Assembly: GCA_963556145.1 (NCBI GenBank)
Contig: OY744471.1
Coordinates: forward strand, 1,853,590 to 1,917,589
DNA length: 64,000 nucleotides
Origin: Hygrocybe punicea
Lineage: Eukaryota; Basidiomycota; Agaricomycetes; Agaricales; Hygrophoraceae
Reading direction: 5' to 3'
In this document: positions 53,155 through 63,831 of the stretch, in pieces
Layout of the letters: each line of letters opens with the position of its first letter
Numbering within the stretch: position 1 is the first letter of the stretch
Program-made: the position numbers and the translations under genes
Notes under the pieces: model-generated
Seen by the model: only the letters and a program-made list of their open reading frames with translations
What the model was told of the DNA's origin: nothing
Database searches by the model: none

Positions 53155-55156
53155 TGTTACGTTTCCAACTCCGCTTCCAACCCTGATGCCCATTCTGATA
53201 CCTACCATGACGATTCTGCACCACACACCTTCCTTTTTCATTTCATTTTGTCCTTTGTATTCTTTTCAATGTCATTGTTTCTTCATTCGGACATCGTTGT
53301 TTATTCTTGTCCTTGTTTCCTTTTCTTCCCTGCTACTAGAGCAATCTAGACCGACCATGGACATCTCCCACGTGACCTTGCTGTACCCGAATAGTCTTCT
53401 TGCCGATGGACATCATCGCTATTGTCTTTTCCCTTGCCCCTGACATATTGTTGACTTCATCCCACAACAAACCGATCACAATGGCTGTACTCCCAACACA
53501 GCTAATTACCGTAATCATCATTGGCAGCATCGCCATCACTTTCCTTATCAGTTTTTACCTTGTTATGATCTATCTTTGGCATCGGCACTGAAACCCTTCT
53601 GCCATTGATACTTCCGACTTCCACCTTGACAATATCTCACCACGTAATTGACAATTGCCATTCTCGGATACATGGTTTCCACTTTCATATTCTGTGCCTA
53701 CCATTATCCTCACAATCCAACGACATTCCTCACCTGCTTGTGCACTCTGAACAATCCTCAATCACATGACATTTCACTGTTTCCTCCAATCTGACCATCG
53801 CCGAAGCACATACCTTCAGACTTTGACCACAGACCATACAACTTCCCAATACAGTGAATTGACCCCCTATTGTGTATTGTTCACATGACATCGCTTCAAT
53901 GCAGCACCCGACGTCTTATTTCCACAGCTTGTCACTCATGCCATGACTTGAAACCTGGACCCACATTCATTTATCCTTTTCCATCTATAACCTTGATACC
54001 TCCCACACTCATTTACAACAATTAGGGCATAACAGGGGTAAACCCCTGGGTACCTGAGGCCCAACCCGTACCTGTACCCGCCAGTACCCGTACCCGCATA
54101 CCCGCACGGGTTTACCCGTCATTTTAAGCCAAAGATCGTCCAAAACGGTCAAGTATTGAGTGAGATATGAGTAAAACACTGAAATCAAGTGTTTTGCTCA
54201 TATCTCACTCAATACTTGACCATTTTGGATGATCCTTGGCTCAAATGAAAGCTGACGGGTAAGGGAATCGTGACCCATACCCGTACCCGCCCTTACCCGA
54301 CCTGTTTACCCGTCCGGGTTTCCCTTACCCTCATTATGCCCTAACAACAATACCCTTTCTTGGATGAATACCAACATCAGGTGGACCACATTGTTCCATG
54401 CACAGAACAAGACATCACCCCTCGATATGTCATCATTGACACAGACATCGTCATCTGGTACAGCTTATGCTGTTCGCATGTCTGACCTCAACTAGCCCAC
54501 TGTCTTAGTTGGTTTTTCCTCCATACATTCCTTTGTTTTCTTTTATACCAAACCTTGCTGCTATATCCACACTACCTCAAGACACTCCCTTCACCAATCC
54601 TACACTGGACAATACCCCTCTTTGACCCGACTGTGCATTGCACTTGCCAGACTGCACACTTGCCTGTTACAGCAAGTATAGACCCCGAATTGGCAATTCT
54701 GCATGTCACATGATCCAATGACAAATCATCCGAGTCATCCAGACCTCTTCTATCCTCAATGACACCCAGGCCTCCAGTTGGATTGCGAGAACATCAACAT
54801 GAGGACGCCTCATGTGCGCCTCATGGTGAACACATGGTGTAGTTGGACATGTTGTAGCTTCATGGTTGTATTTCTATTTACCTCCCCTCAAGACCAGTCA
54901 CTATATCTACTGTTCTTATTGTTGGTTCGGACTTTTTCTTCTTTTCCTTTCCTTACGTTTAGTCTGGTTCTTGGGGCAGACCCCCTTGTCTTGGGTAACC
55001 TCCATGGCTTGCAATGACATTAGACCATGACCCCCCCCTCTTAGCAGTGTTGTCTTAGTTGTAAGCAACAATGAAAACTGCTGTCCTCTCCTCTGGAATC
55101 TGATCCCTAGTTAAGTTGATTGTTGCCGGAGCCCGCTGCAGAAGCGATCCGTAACA
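53155..55156. mobile_element. Solo LTR, 2002 bp, TGTTACG...CGTAACA
   Basis: Ends TGTTACGTTTCC and GATCCGTAACA, 5-bp TSD GGGAT at 53150-53154 and 55157-55161. Same termini as the Gypsy element 2 LTR (19223-19801), so same clade. No internal gag or pol. It contains a MITE (54023-54343), giving about 1.68 kb of original LTR. A short hydrophobic ORF (53481-53591, 36 residues, LITVIIIGSIAITFLISFYL) ends in TGA and is followed by readable text, as at 8449. Confidence 0.88.
54023..54343. mobile_element. Fold-back MITE, 321 bp
   Basis: TIR TAGGGCATAA/TTATGCCCTA, 8-bp TSD ACAACAAT at 54015-54022 and 54344-54351. Its centre is a long inverted repeat around GGTCAAGTATTGAGTGAGAT, flanked by GTACCCG arrays. 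It should form a large hairpin. No ORF. Confidence 0.93.
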
Positions 55157-56073
55157 GGGATATACCAAGGACCCTTCAGCCTGCAAACTTTTAGTTCCCA
55201 TTTCGCTAGCATCCGCAATTCCATCAAAGTGCCGGCACTATCGAGGACGCCACTTGATCCAAAAACAGGTCTTGCCCTCTCAACAGCTGCGGTGAGTCAT
55301 TACCTTATGTGTGAACCTTCGCTTACCTCTGATTACTAGTGTGAGAGGGCCTTTCATCTGTGGGCAAATGGTAATCTGACACTTGTTAACAACGGCTCTG
55401 GGAAGGCAGAGGTGATGCTGGACAGCACCCCCAAGGACACCGCCTTCACCAAACAGAACTGGGGTAAAGCAACACGTGGTTACCTTGTATCAATTGAGAA
55501 GATCCCATCCAATGCTTTCGATAAGGTGGTTGAACAGGCGCAAGATTTCACTCATGGCTGGTGCAGCGAGCCTCAGGGTTCGGTGGAAGAAGACGAAGAG
55601 TTGGAGCATGCTGCCCTCATTGAGTTCAACTACAAGTTGGAATGTAAGTGTTCCACCTTCAAGTTCAAAGTTTCTCCCTTCGTTTGCTCACTGGCATGTT
55701 ATATCAGAAATCTGCATTAACTTGAACTGGATTGCTGGCAACTTGAAGCCTTGGGCTTCAATTTTTTTTAAAAACATCATCATGCTCTTTCCACCCTTGC
55801 TGTAGTCGGTATTCTGTGGCAATATACGGGCATTTGCCCTCTTTTTAGCTCTCTGCACACTGGTATTAAGTTGCATTAAGTTGCATTAAGTTGCATTAAG
55901 TGGAAACCAGAAAACAAGAATAAGTCAGAATAAGTCGAATTAAGTCATACTAAGTCACCGAGAACCTTCTTAATCTGTCATATCGTCTTAATTGGTCTCA
56001 GCCTTATGTTGACCATTTTAAGTCACGTTAAGTCACAATAAGTCACAATAAGCCAAAACGGGTTTTCCTGATC

Positions 56074-56389
56074 ATTGTATTGTTGTCACCACTTGGCTTC
56101 ACTCGGCTTTGGCTCAGCTTCATTGGCTTTTCCCACAGTTTGGCTTCTCTTTGCTTAGCTTCATTCAAAATGGAAGGCAGCTTCAGCTTGAGCTGCTAAT
56201 AGGCTGCAAAGCTGCAGCTCATCCCCGTATTAGGAACTTTTTGAGGGCAACATCTGTTGCATGATGCAATGCCCATTTGCTTGTTTCCGAGCACTCAACA
56301 ATCTAAGGTTGTTGTACATGGAATTCTGAGTCTATGCCTGGCCCTGCAAGTGTTCAATGAAATCTGACATATCTCCGGGCATACTGCCA
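56074..56389. other. Degenerate GGCTT/AGCTT-rich tract, no gene
   Basis: TTGGCTTCACTCGGCTTTGGC-like motifs resemble the interior of the MITE at 16776-17147, but no TIRs or TSD could be found. Possibly an old MITE. Confidence 0.35.
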
Positions 56390-56776
56390 GTCAAGGCAGT
56401 CAGTTGCTCGAGTTCATACATTTGACTGGTTCCCACAGTGAAATCTAGCTCCCTCCCCTTCTTGTATGCAAACTTCAGCATTTGCAGAGCTTCCATTAGC
56501 TCCAGGCCAAGGCAGTTGTGGTTTCTTTGCTGGACGAGAATACCTGTTCACAAGGTACAGCAGAACCTTGGATAGGAAGAATATCCATGGCGAGTGCAAA
56601 AATTGTGGGATAGCATAACTGGTTCTCCTGTTTGTAATATAGAGATATCAGAGGACTCGAAAAGATGAATGGAACATTGATACCAATATGTCAGCATGCT
56701 GGTTCTGATCTGTGAATCTGCCAGATATGACGCAACTTCTCCCTCCAAGGTGCATCCCTGTATGACATCCTCCTCC

Positions 56777-57092
56777 TAGTGAATGGCACAGGTAACCCGT
56801 GGGTATTGGCGCTGTACTTGTACCCGTACCCGCAGCTACCCTTACCCGTGATCCGGCGGGTTTACCCGTCATTTTGAGCCCCGGATCGTCCAAAACGGTC
56901 AAGTATTGGGTGAGTTATGATCAAAACAATCATTCTTCATTGTTTTGATCATAACTCACCCAATACTTGACCGTTTTGGACGATCCAGGGCTTAAAATAA
57001 AGCTCACGGGTAGGAGAATCGTACCCGTACCCGTACCCGCGGCTACCCTTACCCGAGACCCGTGCGGGTCGCCATACCCGTGCCATTCACTA
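56777..57092. mobile_element. Fold-back MITE, 316 bp
   Basis: TIR TAGTGAATGGCAC/GTGCCATTCACTA, 8-bp TSD CCTCCTCC at 56769-56776 and 57093-57100. The central inverted repeat (CGGTCAAGTATTGGGTGAGT ...) is closely related to that in 54023-54343, although the outer TIRs differ. GTACCCG arrays flank it. Confidence 0.92.
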
Positions 57093-57946
57093 CCTCCTCC
57101 TCAAGGCCAAGAATTTCATCAGCCCAAGCATCAAAATGTCAGGCTGTGCCAGACCTAGTTGCTGGGGGTTGGCTGTGGACATCTGGTTGTTTCTGGTAGG
57201 CTCGCAGCTGGGTTTTACATTAGCTTGTTAGGATATGCAAAAGACAGTTCACGCACCTCACGAACGAACAGTGCTATCATGGACTCTACTTTGGAAGGTT
57301 CCCATCGCTTGTACCACTTGAGTTTTATGGCAGGATTGATGACTAACAGGTCAAATTTAATATACACATTGAGACCAGATATTGACACATACGCATTGCC
57401 AAAATGTAGGCCAGAACTGATGATGCTCTCAATGAATATGATTCTAGCTTGTCGAGACCAGCATCGACCACATGGGCTGTTTCTGGGCTGTCAACTTGAT
57501 GTTTTTCCCATACTCGCATCATTGCATCATAAAATGGGATGACATGACACAATGTTGGTGTTTTCTCTCCTGAAAGCTTCTGTGTGGTACCTCAAAGACA
57601 CTTCAGGCTGGGCTGGGTGGGGGAATGGTAAAAGGACATACTGCAAGGATGACCCTGAAGGCCTTGAGAGCCTTCCATTCATTTGGGTGAAGCTGGTATT
57701 GGTGAAATTCCTTGAAGTCCTCACTTTTGAGAAACTTTTCAATTGCCTAACATCCAGAAAAATGTAAGCTTGTAGAATAAAAAAAGCCTTGCAGAGCTAC
57801 TTACCGCATGGAGAATCAGCACACGTTCCACCATTAGCAATGTCAATGACCATCATGTATCAATGTCACATAATAACTGTAGATCACCTTGTTTGAGAGT
57901 TTTCAGAACCTCTGAGAAATATTGTCAGCACAATGAGGAGGCATGT

Positions 57947-58742
57947 TGTAAAGGCGAGGTCGGGGTGGCTGCGGAATAATAATCCTAAGCCTGTGGGGTC
58001 AGCGTAGAAGTGACTAGGAATAGTCTAACAAGCTTCAGTAAGATAATAGGATATAAAAGATAAGAAGCCGCCGAGTAAACTACTGAAATCTATCGAGACC
58101 GGTCTAAGCCGACGAAGCTGACGATGTCGGGTACGGCGGGTCGGGTGTCGGGTGACGATGGACGTAGAGATAAAGGCGGTAGAACGACGGGGAGAGCGTC
58201 GAGGAATCCGACGAGTAATGTGTGCGATGGATTTTACTGAGAGACTAATTCTCAGAGAGAGGAAACGGGGGAACTGGTTTCTTATTTTGAGATGGCGCTT
58301 GGGCACCGTTTTTATACTACAAATTTTTGTACCTAGATTCGGACGAGAGTCCTCGGCCGATGAGAGGAAACAAAGGAGAATAAAAATGGGGAAGTAGGAA
58401 GAGCGTTGCGAGGCGACGATGACAGGGAAAATGGGTGGAAGATATAAAAACCGTAAAAGATGCAATATACTTTACTATATCCCCATAAGGGAGATGCTAG
58501 GCCTGAATAAGGCAAGTCCGATGTCGGGATCCCAGTCCGATGAGATCTATCTTTGATATTTGAAGTTCCGTGAGTTTAGGAGATAGACCGACCAGGTACG
58601 TGAGCGGCCGTGCTAGTCGGTATGCATCGGGTTGCGTCGGGTTACGTCGGGTTCGAGCGTAGATTGCTAGAGACGTTGGGTTCGAGCGGATTTGCTAGAT
58701 ATCGATGTTACGGCCTCAGAGGGTCGAGGACCCTCTACAACA
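57947..58742. repeat. LTR-like insertion in the hAT pseudogene (about 796 bp)
   Basis: TGTAAAGGCGAGG...GACCCTCTACA, similar at both ends to the element 3 LTR (TGTGACGGCGAG...GCCTCTACA). hAT coding text lies on both sides. A clean TSD could not be read because both flanks also carry TGT/ACA. Probable solo LTR of a relative of element 3. Confidence 0.6.
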
Positions 58743-59830
58743 TATCTTATTATCTATGAGGAAGAAGCCAACTACCACATGATCTAACAGAATACATACC
58801 ATATGAACAAGAGTGCAAAAACTCGCAATGGGGTCTTTATTGATAGCCTCACAAAGCGTCAAGGCCACTGTATTGTCAGGGACAAAATTAGGCAAGTCTA
58901 ACTGTGCAAAATCTATGTTTGTAATCGCAGTGAGAACGGCTTTGCAAGCTAGATTAACTATGTGGGGGAAACATCTAGCATAGAGAATGAAGCTTTCAAC
59001 AAACAAGCATACAATAGAACTCATACCGGATCCACCGTTTGATAGCATCAAAAGGAATGTTGAGCTTGTGGAGCTCACGGTGTAATGCAACAATAAATGT
59101 GTCATTGTTGGATGCATTATCAAGGGTGATCCATCCAATCTACATATTAGATGGTCAAAATCAAACAAAAGGCTCAGAAAATTATATAAACCTTGTGTAG
59201 AATCTTAATACAATTTAGAATATGGATAAAAGCTTGTGCAAGGTGTTCTCTACTATGATGGCCTGGGACTCGTGTAAATCCCACTAAATCAGCTCCCAAT
59301 TATAAGATATGCTGTGGGGCGTGTGATGTTTGCTTCAATCCAATGCACTGTGACAGCCATGTATGGTGTCAAGTTGGGATCCGACCACATATCCATTGTA
59401 AACGAGACTTTGCTGAGAGATGCCTGTTGAAGCTAATTACATTCCCCAGCAAAGATAAGTAAATCACAACTATCACATGCCACCATTTCAGTCTCTAGTC
59501 CATCAAGATGCTCATCCCACAACTCTAGAATGTGACTCCAAATTGTCGACCTATGTGGAATGTCCGAGTCTTTCAGCTCTTGATGCAGCATCAGGAAGAT
59601 GGCCCGTAGTTGTGGACACTCAATGACATTGATAGACTTGAAACAAATTAGTGTGATGTACTGGAAAGCATCAACATAATTACTAATAACCTGGTCGTCT
59701 GCAACAATAAACTCTGCGATCGCATCTACAAATGCTTCCTTGGAAAATTCAGGTCGCCCTGGTTGTGAAGATGGCTGCTCAGCAGCCCCAGCAGTGTGGC
59801 CCTGCTGTCGATGATAGTCGTCTACTGCCT

Positions 59831-59998
59831 CATCAGGAAAACCATGTGTTACTTAAGATCTTAATATGCCTTATTCTTAAAATCAAGACCAAAATAAGAA
59901 AGAATAAGTCAATCCCATTTCTTAATCTGTCTTATGCTGTCTTAAAACTAAAATTAAGACATCTAAGACCAATTAAGAAGTGACAGGTTTTCCTGATG
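59831..59998. mobile_element. Plavaka-derived MITE, 168 bp
   Basis: Ends CATCAGGAAAACC and GGTTTTCCTGATG, as in Plavaka-1/-2, with TAAGAC/GTCTTA-type subterminal motifs inside. GCCT flanks both sides (59827-59830, 59999-60002). No ORF. Likely mobilised by a Plavaka transposase. Confidence 0.85.
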
Positions 59999-60704
59999 GC
60001 CTGCCAGACTTTTTTTGCAGTGATTTGAATATCCAGTTTCTTGCATCCAGGGACCCAAATGTCAATATGGGCATCAGCAAGGTGTTTCCTAAGGACAGTT
60101 GTCCCTGTGCCTTTTCCATAATGCTTGATACATTTCTTTGGGTCTATTTCATGCTCATGCCTGCATGGTATAGCAAATTAGTGTTTGACAAGCAATAAAA
60201 GTGAACCACTTACTGGCAGAGTTTGCAAACATTTTCATCCGTTTCCTTTGAGAAGAAAGACCAGACGTCCTGAGCCTTTTTTCCTGTTCTATTACCAGCA
60301 GGTCCCAATCAGGAAGCCTGGCTATGCCGGCCAGCTCTAGGATTTGAATGATGTGAACCTGACAAATCAGATGAAATGGAACGTCGGGGAACCCCCCACT
60401 TGGAGGTGGAACCTCTGGTACCACTGGGAATCGAGGGGAATCAACTGGTGGTGACATCAGTGGTGGAACAGTGGTAACGGGGGGCAGAGGGCCTTGTTGC
60501 CATTGATGACGGTTTTCTCGTCGACTTGGAGTAGGCAGATTGTCGTTATTTGTAGTATATTCGGATTCTGGAGGATCACGTCAGTCTCGCTTGCACCGGC
60601 CAGGTCTAACAGGCATTAAGGGCTGAGAGGTAGGCATTTCAGCCTGAAAAGATGATTCCACGGCTCCATTTTCAAAAACCCGTTGTGGAGGCATGATTAG
60701 GATT

Positions 60705-60841
60705 AGTGTTGCCACGGCTCGGTCCGAAACTGTTAGCCGTTGGAGCCAGACCATAATTAGCTGAGCCGAGCCATTCACTCAGCTAACAGTTAAACCTCAG
60801 CTTAGCCATGGCTAGCCGTTATTAGCTGTTACCAAATACCC
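60705..60841. mobile_element. Degenerate hAT-like MITE
   Basis: Starts TAGTGTTGCCACGGCT, like the MITE at 16776, with GGCTAGCCG/AGCTGAG motifs inside. The right TIR is degraded. ATTAGGA occurs on both flanks (60697, 60843), a possible TSD. Boundaries uncertain. Confidence 0.45.
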
Positions 60842-61883
60842 AAATTAGGAAATTTAGGTATCCAGCATGTTTGCTGGCTTCAACGTCACTTGGATAACCC
60901 ATCTGTTGCCTTCCACACCTCACTAACATGTCCAGCCGCATTTCGTGAGTTTTTCAGGTGTTGATCACTGGTATGTGCACCTGTTTTTTCATTTTCATTT
61001 TGCGTATCTCCATGTAGCCTACTTTTATGTACTTGTATATGAAAAAAATGAAAAATACCTACTTATATGCACCTTCCGAGGCACCTGTGAAAGGGTGAGT
61101 GTGGCACACAGGTCAATTGATGTGGCTATATATATTTGCAAGGTGGGCGGGGCAGCAGGGAGAGGGGCAGACTCGTCCTCATTTCCTTTCTGTTGCTCCT
61201 GCCCTGTCCATCGTCATTGGCCTCATCGGCTGTCATCATCATTATGGTCCTTGTGTTCACCTCACAAATGCCGTGCACACATCAATTGACACGGCCGTAC
61301 CCATTCGCGAGATGGTGGTTGGCTCAGGGAGGCAGTGGGGCAGGGCTATGGAGAGGGGTGGGGACTTCTCATCTTCGTTCCCCTTCCCTCATTCCCCAAA
61401 TCCTCCTCCATGCCCATGCCCATGCCCAAGTCAAAGCCATCCATGTCCACATATCCAGACATGTCTAGCCTCAGGAGCACACTGGATCCAGGTGAAAACG
61501 CCTGCTCATCAACATCTGCCAGCGTACGTGCTGTATACGAACCATCCCGAATCAGTAGCCGGTAGCCCATACAATCCAACACGAATCTACTCTCAAAACA
61601 ATGAGACAATGGTGCCCCCCTCCCACTTGATATCCTCCCAAACAACAGCCTGAAAGAAATGACTCACTCATCAGGGTCGGCTGCCAGCCCCATCTGGCAT
61701 GCAATGTTTACCATTTTGCTGATCTGTGCATGCAATATACATGCGACCAGATAATTCAGATCCAATGGGGCACTGGCCTCATGGACGGACAACAATTGTG
61801 CGGACAATGCAAACAAATATGCAGGTGACAACTCTTTCTTTATCCAACATTACTGCCGGCCCCGCCGCTGCTGTGATGTTGGC
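60842..61883. other. No gene recognised; shares a motif with the TAGTGTTGGGG elements
   Basis: ORFs of up to 184 codons here lack recognisable domains. CACACAGGTCAATTGATGTGG (61104) and CACACATCAATTGACACGGC (61273), each followed by a GAG/GTGGG-rich stretch, resemble CACACGTCAATCGACATGGC at 43336 and the equivalent at 62789. Possibly a deeply decayed relative. Confidence 0.35.
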
Positions 61884-62352
61884 TAGGGCCAGTCAGGGGT
61901 ACACCCGCAGTGCTCTGGGGCTGTACTCGGACTCGTACCCGTCACGGGTACGTACCCGAGGCCAAAAGTACGGGTATGGCACGGGTTTTGCAGGGGTACA
62001 GGAAGAAACATGCAAAATACTCCATTTTTACCTGTTTTTGGTGAGTTTTATGGTTATTGTGGACGGAATACTGGCCGGATCCCTTTAGTGTAGAGGTACA
62101 CAATGTTCGGAATAGTGTGGAGAGAGTTGAGAGCATTTTTACATATTTTTACAAGCAATGATTCTCATTATATCCCTCAAAAATAGCGAAAAATACCCCA
62201 AAAATTGAGTTTTTGATGTTTCTTCTCCCAAAAGAAATACAGCCCATACCCATGTGGGTACTGTGGGTATTCTGAGGCTGGACTCGTACCCTTAACCCGT
62301 GGTACCCGTACTCTTAACCCCTGGGGGTATTGCATACCCTTGACCTGCCCTA
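61884..62352. mobile_element. hAT-like MITE, 469 bp (TAGGGC family)
   Basis: Ends TAGGGCCAGTCAGGGGTA and TACCCTTGACCTGCCCTA; 8-bp TSD ATGTTGGC at 61876-61883 and 62353-62360. Inverted relative of 17465-18108, lacking its 175-bp duplication. Confidence 0.93.
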
Positions 62353-62360
62353 ATGTTGGC

Positions 62361-62578
62361 CGTGACTGTGGTTGTGACCAATCAGTGCCGTAGGGCAAAT
62401 GCAGCAGCCATAGCAGCAAAGAAGCTGATGGTTGGTGGTGGTGGTGGTGGTGCCTAAACTTGCGAGCCCAAGTTTGAGGTCAAATTGTAATAAAAAACCT
62501 CCCACCACAGCCTCCTCCGAGTCTCTGCCTCAAACAAGGTGTAGCAACCAGGCACTGGATGGACACAGCCAGACATGC
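62361..62578. other. Short spacer, no gene
   Basis: Contains a (GGT)6 run at about 62432-62452. Nothing else recognised. Confidence 0.5.
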
Positions 62579-63823
62579 TAGTGATGGGGAAGTTCGGTTC
62601 GGTCCGGTTTTCGGCCTTTTTGCCCCAAACCGAAACCGAACGGTTCGGTTCCTACCAAAAAATCCCAAACCGAAACCGAAACCGACGTAAACGGTTTACG
62701 TCGGTTTGGTTTCGGTCCAGATGCGGTCTGAACCGCGAACCGCATGGGCTGGGGGCCCTCCCTCCCATCTGACCTCGCAAGAGCGCTGCACACGTCAATC
62801 GACGTGGCTAGCCTCATTACGAGGTGGGATTGGGGGTTGGTGGGCTGCACGGCCCTGTCCTAGCGAAACACACGCGTCGAACGTGTGTGTTCCGCCTCGG
62901 CTGTTGTCGATTGGGTGTGGTGGTGGTGGTGGTGGTGATGCCCCGACGCGTCAGACGCGTTGTGCACGCGACGACGGGCGTGTTGGCCCCGCGTTGGTCC
63001 TGCGTTGGTTGTTTTCGGCGAGCGCATGGTGGTGGCGTACGGGCCTCTCCGCGTGGGTGTCCCGACACGTCATGCGTGTTGTACACGCGCGGTGGGCGGG
63101 TTGACCCCGCGTTGGCCGCATTGGTGTTGCATGGTGGTGGTGGTGGTGGTGGTGGTGTTGCATGGTGGTGGTGGTGTTGTGCCGCGTTCCGTTATATACA
63201 AATAAAATCAATAAAAGAAAGAATAAAAATAACATACCACGAAGGAGCGGGGGTGGATGCACCACCCCCCGCTGCTCGACAACTGCCACTCCACCCCGTT
63301 CACGTTCGTTTGCGTGCGCGCACGTTGGAGGCGTTGGCGTGTCCGGTGCGGCGTTGATCGCTGCTGTCGTGGTTGTGGCCGTCATGGTGGCAGTCGCTGT
63401 CGTTGCCATCGTGGTGGTGGTGATGGTGATGGTGGTGATGGTGGTGATGTGCGTCAACCTGTAATGTGTTAATGCGTTAGTTAAGTTCAAATAAATATAA
63501 ATAAAAAACATACGAGGGCGGCAGGGAGTACCCCGCCGCCCATTTTGTCGACCTCGGGTGCTCCATCGTCCTCGTTTGGCGTACATCGGGGGTGTTGTTG
63601 GTGGGGGTTGGTGAATTTGGGTGACTTTCAAAGTCAGCCAAGTACTGTCGGTTTGCGGTTCAAACTCAGTTTGAAACCGTTTCGGCCCGCGGCCAAATCT
63701 CCAAACCGGAGACCGAACGGTTCGGTCTCAGCCGAAATTTCCCAAACCCAAACCCAAACCGGCGGTTTCGGTTCGGTCTAAACCGGGTTTGGGTCGGTCT
63801 GAGACCGAACTTCCCCAACACTA
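62579..63823. mobile_element. hAT-like non-autonomous element, 1245 bp (TAGTGTTGGGG family)
   Basis: Left TIR TAGTGATGGGGAAGTTCGG, right GAACTTCCCCAACACTA; 8-bp TSD AGACATGC at 62571-62578 and 63824-63831. Same layout and orientation as 43127-44531: AACCGGTT-type subterminal motifs, (GGT)n runs, the CGCGTCA...GCGTTGTGCACGCG repeat (62945, 63067), and splice-like signals on the minus strand at 63187-63238 and 63465-63512. Confidence 0.92.
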
Positions 63824-63831
63824 AGACATGC

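Larger units (their letters stand above)
51551..55700 (+). pseudogene. Plavaka-2 accessory gene, interrupted by a solo LTR
   Basis: Starts MSSQSSCVQTRPANAD then TAG (51595), unlike Plavaka-1, which has Asn-Gln here. Later exons read TIQAYRKVVEVKQEEEG, a micro-exon of about 21 nt (ATAAGTCACCCAAATTGGAAG, 52206-52226), HMWCQVFIPTYTIFVANYPD, and YEWWSMIASAAVAALNDFF. The solo LTR at 53155-55156 cuts the exon at MFRG; without it the frame continues YQGPFSLQTFSSHFASI, then CERAFHLWANGNLTLVNNG and AFTKQNWGKATRGYLVSIEK. At least two stops besides the insert. Confidence 0.72.
49447..56073. mobile_element. Plavaka element 2, broken copy
   Basis: Same divergent two-gene plan as Plavaka-1 but inverted: transposase leftward (49447-51424), accessory gene rightward (51551-55700). 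The right end has TAAGTCA/TTAAG subterminal motifs and GGGTTTTCCTGATC (inverted GATCAGGAAAACCC), close to the CATCAGGAAAAC end of Plavaka-1. The left end and the C-terminal part of the transposase were lost at the element 4 junction. A solo LTR splits the accessory gene. Confidence 0.8.
56390..60694 (-). pseudogene. hAT transposase pseudogene, broken by three inserts
   Basis: Minus-strand order: start MPPQRVFENGAVESSFQ (60694), Pro-rich part, a BED-like finger region (HEHEIDPKKCIKHYGKGTGT, VLRKHLADAHIDIW, about 60000-60170), FSKEAFVDAIAEFIVADDQ (59745) and LKDSDIPHRSTIW, the standard fungal hAT motifs, then ARCFPHIVNLACKAVLTA (58950), IKLKWYKRWEPSKVE (57310) and the C-terminal dimerisation region DILPIQGSAVPCEQVFSSSK with GTSQMYELEQLTALTGSMPG (56400-56570). 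Inserts: Plavaka-derived MITE 59831-59998, LTR-like insert 57947-58742, fold-back MITE 56777-57092. Stops and frame changes are many (for example TGA at 60592). Dead copy of a cut-and-paste transposase. Confidence 0.8.

Noticed and set aside
57947..58742. Calling this a proven solo LTR with TSD
   Set aside because: Ends look like an LTR of the element 3 type, but the flanks TGT/ACA make the TSD unreadable, so it is reported only as LTR-like.
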